From Micavibrio sp. UBA2020 (GTDB taxonomy: Bacteria; Pseudomonadota; Alphaproteobacteria; Micavibrionales; UBA2020), in contig DDBY01000041.1 of NCBI GenBank assembly GCA_002334985.1, forward strand, positions 3,551 through 12,631: a stretch of DNA of 9,081 nt, read 5' to 3'. Under the pieces are notes generated by a model, which worked only from the letters and a program-made list of their open reading frames with translations, did not search any database and was not told where the DNA came from. Position numbers and translations under genes: made by a program. Positions 6,313 through 9,081 of this stretch are shown one piece after another; within the stretch, counting starts at the first letter, position 1, and every line of letters begins with the position of its first letter.

Positions 6313-9081
6313 ATGGCGACCAACAACACGACGGCGGCATCCAACGCACAGACTATCTCCCTCGAATCCAACCAGACGCAGGAAATTACCCTGAGCGCAG
6401 GCCAGAATTTGGCGATTGCGGCGGGTGATGCGACAGTGCAGGGCATTATGCTCGGTACTGGCGGCGCGATGAACATCAAGCTGTCAAACGGCGCGACGCT
6501 GGTTATCAAAAACTTCTCCGACATCGCATCGATGTCCCCCGCACCGACCCTCAGCCTCCCCAATGGCGAGAAAATCGACCTGGCTGCGCTGCAAGCGATG
6601 GAATCCCCTGCCACCGCTGAAGCTGCGCCGGTTGAAGAAACCTTGTCGGATGCCAAAACCATCAACATGCCGAAACCGGGCGAGACGCTGGTCGTCAAGC
6701 TTGAGGAAGGCGCTGATTATACTTTCGGCTTCGCGATGAACGAGCCGAAAGCCGTCAAAGACAACGGCGGCCAGCTGGTCATCACGTTTGAAAACGGTGG
6801 CGAGATTGTCATCCCCAACTACGGCACGATGAAAAGCAGCGGCGTTGAAATCACCCTGAAAGACGGCGCAGAGCTGCCCGTCAGCGATTTCGGCGACGTT
6901 CTTGCTTCTGCCGCACAGTTGAACAACATCGAAGCCGCCGCTGGTGAAGGCGGCTCGGCCGGTGCGCGTAACGGTTTCGGCTTCCAGTCGAATTTCCAGT
7001 ACACGCAGTTCAACTCTCTCGATAAAATCGGTGAAATCAACCCGACGGCTCTGCAATATCAGGCGCCCGACCGTCGCCCCGATCCGACGCTCGGCCCCGA
7101 CGTTAATCCGAACCTGAGCGTTCAGGATGCGTATGTGAAAGAAGACCCGATCGGCGGCACCACGATTGCCGTTACCGCAACGCCGAACAACGGCAACGAA
7201 CAAATCACCATCACCATCAGCGGTATCGATAACAGCTGGAAAGTCGACATGTCGACTTCCGGCGGTACCTATGACTCTGCGACGGGCACGTGGACGATTA
7301 CGCTGAACCCGGGCCAAAGCTTTGGCAGCACGCCGACGTTCTTCCCGCCGAAAGACAGCGACGAAGATCTGACCGGCCTCACCATCACCTCCACCGTGAC
7401 CAACGTTGTCACGGGCCAGACCGTCACCGTCAGCACCACCGCGAATATTTTCGTGGATGCCGTGGCTGACGTGCCGAACCTGACTGCAGGCAATGCGAAT
7501 GGCGATGAAGACACCGCCATTCCGCTGAACATTTCCACATCCGTATCCGATACCGACGGTTCGGAAACCATCAAGTCTGTGGTTATTCAGGGCGTGCCTG
7601 CCGATGCAACGCTTTCCGCAGGCACCAAACTGCCGAGCGGCGACTGGCTGCTTGATACGTCTGACCTGCCGGGTCTCACCATTACCCCGGGTCTGCACTT
7701 CTCCGGCTCTTTCAACCTGACGATTGTCTCGACGTCCAAAGAGGGCGTGACCCCCGGCGATGGCAATAACGAACAGGACTTCTCCGACAACGAAGCCAGC
7801 GCCACCACGACCATCACCGTGACTGTGAAGCCGGTTGCCGATACGCCGAACCTGTCGGTCGAAGCGCTTTACATCAAGGAAGACGCGACCTACGTCGACG
7901 GCACCCTGCAAAAGGATGAGGAGTTGACACTCAAAGTCACTGCGAGCCTTGTCGATACCGACGGTTCCGAGCAACTCACCGTCACCATTACAGGCTTCCA
8001 ACCCGGCTGGTCGGTTAATCCCGTATACGCGGATGCGACCTTCGACGGCACGACGTGGAGCTATACCCTTCCCCTGGGTGTGACCAGCTTCTCCGGCGGC
8101 CCCATCGTGAAGGCGCCCGCAAACAGCGACGTTGACCTGACGGGTCTTGTTGTCACCGCGACGGCGTCTGAAATGGTTGGCGGTGTCGCTGTTGACAGCG
8201 CGTCTAACACGGCAAATACCAGCGTATTTGTGGATGCGGTTATCGATACGCCGACCCTGACGGTTGCCAATACGACCGTTGTCGAAGGTCAGGCGATTAA
8301 CCTGAACATCGCCACGGCAACGGGCGAGAGCGACCGTTCTGAATCCATCACCAAGGTTGTGATTTCCGGTGTGCCGGATGGTCTCAGCCTGTCTGCCGGC
8401 GCCAAACAGCCGGATGGCACCTGGCTGCTAAGCCAAGGCCAGCTGACCGGTCTGAAAGTCATTGCGCCCGCAAACTGGAACGGCGATTTCACCCTCACGG
8501 TTTCTTCGACCGCGAAGGAAGGCGTCACCTTGGGCGATGGCAACAATGAACAAGACTTCGACGACAACGAAGCGACCGTGACCAAAACGCTCGACGTTTC
8601 CGTTACGCCGAAAGCCGACCTGCCGAGCCTCAGCGTCAAAGACGTTTACATCAAGGAAGACAGCGCAGGCGCGCAACTGAAAATCGACGCAAACCTCAGC
8701 GATGCGACTGAAACGCTGACGGTAAAAATCGAAAACATCGACCCCAGCTGGACGATTACGAACCTCGCGGGCGGCACTTATGACGCTGCGACCAAAACGT
8801 GGTCGATTACGCTGGCGCCGGGTGCAAACTTCTCCGGCGGCCCGACGTTCAAGCCGCCCGGCGATAGCGACCTCGATATGAGCGGTCTCAAAGTCACTGC
8901 AATTTCGACCAACAGCCAAGGCCAGTCCGAAAGCGTTTCCGCAAATGCGAATATTTTCGTGGACGCGGTTGCCGACAAGCCGAACCTGACGGCCGACGAC
9001 GCTTCGGGTAACGAAGACACGCAAATCGCGCTGAACATCGCAACGTCCGTCAAAGACACCGACGGCAGCGAAAAAATCGAC
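6313..9081 (+). CDS. Giant LapA/BapA-like repetitive adhesin, probably type I secreted (3' partial)
   Basis: The frame starts at ATG 6313 (AAGGGG at 6301-6306, 6-nt spacing) and runs without a stop for 923 codons to the window edge. No Sec signal peptide is visible. Residues 14-93 and 116-193 are two related beta-rich modules of the kind seen at the N-terminus of LapA/BapA-type adhesins (motif ..NG..L/IVI.N..). Residues 203-228 contain AAAG then a Gly-rich and aromatic stretch, like a LapG cleavage region. From residue 266 the protein is an alternating array of two Ig/cadherin-like domains of about 119-135 aa with acidic, likely calcium-binding motifs (DTDGSE, GDGNNEQDF, IKED) and junctions of the form V.AVAD.PNL. 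Proteins of this class are exported by ABC/MFP/TolC systems through a C-terminal signal, which would lie outside the window. Composition is acidic and Thr/Asp/Asn-rich with almost no cysteine. Surface adhesion is inferred from architecture. Confidence 0.88.
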   Translation, partial: MATNNTTAASNAQTISLESNQTQEITLSAGQNLAIAAGDATVQGIMLGTGGAMNIKLSNGATLVIKNFSDIASMSPAPTLSLPNGEKIDLAALQAMESPATAEAAPVEETLSDAKTINMPKPGETLVVKLEEGADYTFGFAMNEPKAVKDNGGQLVITFENGGEIVIPNYGTMKSSGVEITLKDGAELPVSDFGDVLASAAQLNNIEAAAGEGGSAGARNGFGFQSNFQYTQFNSLDKIGEINPTALQYQAPDRRPDPTLGPDVNPNLSVQDAYVKEDPIGGTTIAVTATPNNGNEQITITISGIDNSWKVDMSTSGGTYDSATGTWTITLNPGQSFGSTPTFFPPKDSDEDLTGLTITSTVTNVVTGQTVTVSTTANIFVDAVADVPNLTAGNANGDEDTAIPLNISTSVSDTDGSETIKSVVIQGVPADATLSAGTKLPSGDWLLDTSDLPGLTITPGLHFSGSFNLTIVSTSKEGVTPGDGNNEQDFSDNEASATTTITVTVKPVADTPNLSVEALYIKEDATYVDGTLQKDEELTLKVTASLVDTDGSEQLTVTITGFQPGWSVNPVYADATFDGTTWSYTLPLGVTSFSGGPIVKAPANSDVDLTGLVVTATASEMVGGVAVDSASNTANTSVFVDAVIDTPTLTVANTTVVEGQAINLNIATATGESDRSESITKVVISGVPDGLSLSAGAKQPDGTWLLSQGQLTGLKVIAPANWNGDFTLTVSSTAKEGVTLGDGNNEQDFDDNEATVTKTLDVSVTPKADLPSLSVKDVYIKEDSAGAQLKIDANLSDATETLTVKIENIDPSWTITNLAGGTYDAATKTWSITLAPGANFSGGPTFKPPGDSDLDMSGLKVTAISTNSQGQSESVSANANIFVDAVADKPNLTADDASGNEDTQIALNIATSVKDTDGSEKID
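6352..6891 (+). repeat. Duplicated N-terminal module of the adhesin (residues 14-93 and 116-193)
   Basis: The two segments align with an almost constant offset of 102 residues: T14-I15 with T116-I117, I55-K-L57 with I157-T-F159, N59-G60 with N161-G162, V64-I65 with V166-I167, N67-F68 with N169-Y170, and then LPNG (82-85) with LKDG (182-185) after a 2-residue shift. A Pro/Ala/Glu linker (97-112) joins them. Similarity is diverged (no obvious DNA identity), so the duplication is old. DNA spans are 6352-6591 and 6658-6891. Confidence 0.65.
6934..6945 (+). other. Candidate LapG-type proteolytic release site in the adhesin (AAAG, residues 208-211)
   Basis: LapG-family periplasmic proteases cut LapA-like adhesins at a di-alanine followed by glycine near the N-terminus. 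Here AAAG (208-211) follows the two N-terminal modules and precedes EGGSAGARNGFGFQ, a Gly-rich then aromatic segment, which is the usual placement. Another AAG occurs at 36-38, but inside a predicted folded module. No lapG or lapD gene is in the window. Confidence 0.45.
7108..7473 (+). repeat. Adhesin domain A1 (residues 266-387)
   Basis: 122-aa type-A Ig-like domain: opens PNLSVQDAYVKED, contains GGTYDSATGTWTITL, an F..PP.DSD.DLTGL segment, and ends ANIFVDAVAD. It lacks the DTDGSE motif (NNGNEQI in its place). Confidence 0.8.
7474..7845 (+). repeat. Adhesin domain B1 (residues 388-511)
   Basis: 124-aa type-B domain: opens PNLTAGNANGDEDT, contains SVSDTDGSETI, LSAGTKLPSGDWLL, and the acidic KEGVTPGDGNNEQDF motif, and ends TVTVKPVAD. 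Confidence 0.8.
7846..8250 (+). repeat. Adhesin domain A2 (residues 512-646)
   Basis: 135-aa type-A domain, longer than A1 and A3: opens PNLSVEALYIKED, carries an insertion near YVDGTLQKDEE and a DTDGSE motif absent from the other A copies, has FSGGPIVKAPANSDVDLTGL, and ends TSVFVDAVID. Confidence 0.8.
8251..8622 (+). repeat. Adhesin domain B2 (residues 647-770)
   Basis: 124 aa, exactly the length of B1. It keeps LSAGAKQPDGTWLL and KEGVTLGDGNNEQDF but has lost two acidic motifs: NGDEDT is replaced by a VVEGQ segment and DTDGSE by ESDRSE. Confidence 0.8.
8623..8979 (+). repeat. Adhesin domain A3 (residues 771-889)
   Basis: 119-aa type-A domain: opens PSLSVKDVYIKED, contains GGTYDAATKTWSITL, FSGGPTFKPPGDSDLDMSGL, and ends ANIFVDAVAD. 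It is closest to A1 among the A copies, including near-identical DNA at the GCGAATATTTTCGTGGA junction (7441 and 8947). Confidence 0.8.
8980..9081 (+). repeat. Adhesin domain B3 (residues 890-923, cut by window end)
   Basis: The first 34 residues of a third type-B domain: PNLTADDASGNEDT followed by LNIATSVKDTDGSEKID. It restores the acidic motifs lost in B2 and shows that the A-B alternation continues beyond the window. Confidence 0.8.

Noticed and set aside
6240..6428. 62-codon plus-strand frame overlapping the adhesin start, considered as a leader peptide
   Set aside because: There is no ribosome binding site before either ATG (6240 or 6255), it runs about 115 bp out of frame into the adhesin, and its residues have no recognisable signal.
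6484..8001. 505-codon open frame on the minus strand inside the adhesin gene
   Set aside because: Its repeats mirror those of the sense adhesin, whose frame is continuous, has a ribosome binding site and promoter, and shows recognisable domain motifs.
7108..9081. Repeat array considered as a CRISPR or DNA-level satellite
   Set aside because: The periodicity (about 740-780 bp) is at protein level, in frame and diverged in sequence; there are no short identical repeats with unique spacers.

Overview
The window reads as part of an alphaproteobacterial chromosome: moderately GC-rich, tightly packed genes, cpa/tad gene order, and an N-terminal pseudo-receiver on CpaE. The species cannot be named from sequence alone; a Micavibrio- or Rhodospirillales-like origin would fit but is a guess. 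It holds two surface-attachment modules back to back.

Left part (2-4406, + strand): four tightly spaced genes of a Tad (tight adherence / Flp type IVc pilus) operon: cpaE (5' end outside the window), cpaF (TadA-type secretion ATPase), tadB and tadC (inner-membrane platform pair). Gaps between genes are 2-11 bp, so they are almost certainly co-transcribed. No pilin (flp), prepilin peptidase, cpaB, secretin cpaC or cpaD is in the window; these are expected upstream. The operon ends with a 23-bp tandem duplication covering the tadC stop codon, then a perfect 20-bp-stem hairpin that looks like a bidirectional terminator.

Middle part (4493-5952, - strand): a convergent two-gene operon. The first gene encodes a periplasmic protein with the N-terminal domain of Tad/type II/III secretins but no secretin domain, plus a four-cysteine segment and an acidic tail. 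It is coupled by a TAATG overlap to a TPR lipoprotein of the TadD (pilotin-like) type. Both are likely helpers of the outer-membrane secretin of the pilus.

Intergenic region 5953-6312: AT-rich, divergent control region. It contains a strong sigma70-like promoter (TTGACA, 17 nt, TATAAA) facing right, three evenly spaced TGACA-type half-sites around its -35, two inverted repeats in the predicted 5' leader, and a possible -10 facing left.

Right part (6313-9081, + strand, open at the window end): the first 923 codons of a giant, probably type I-secreted adhesin of the LapA/BapA kind. Its N-terminus carries two copies of a small beta-rich module 102 residues apart, then an Ala-Ala-Gly/Gly-rich segment resembling a LapG-type proteolytic release site, then strictly alternating Ig/cadherin-like domains of two types (A-B-A-B-A-B...). 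The adhesin could act with the Tad pilus in surface attachment (pilus first, adhesin for durable attachment); that link is inferred from proximity only.
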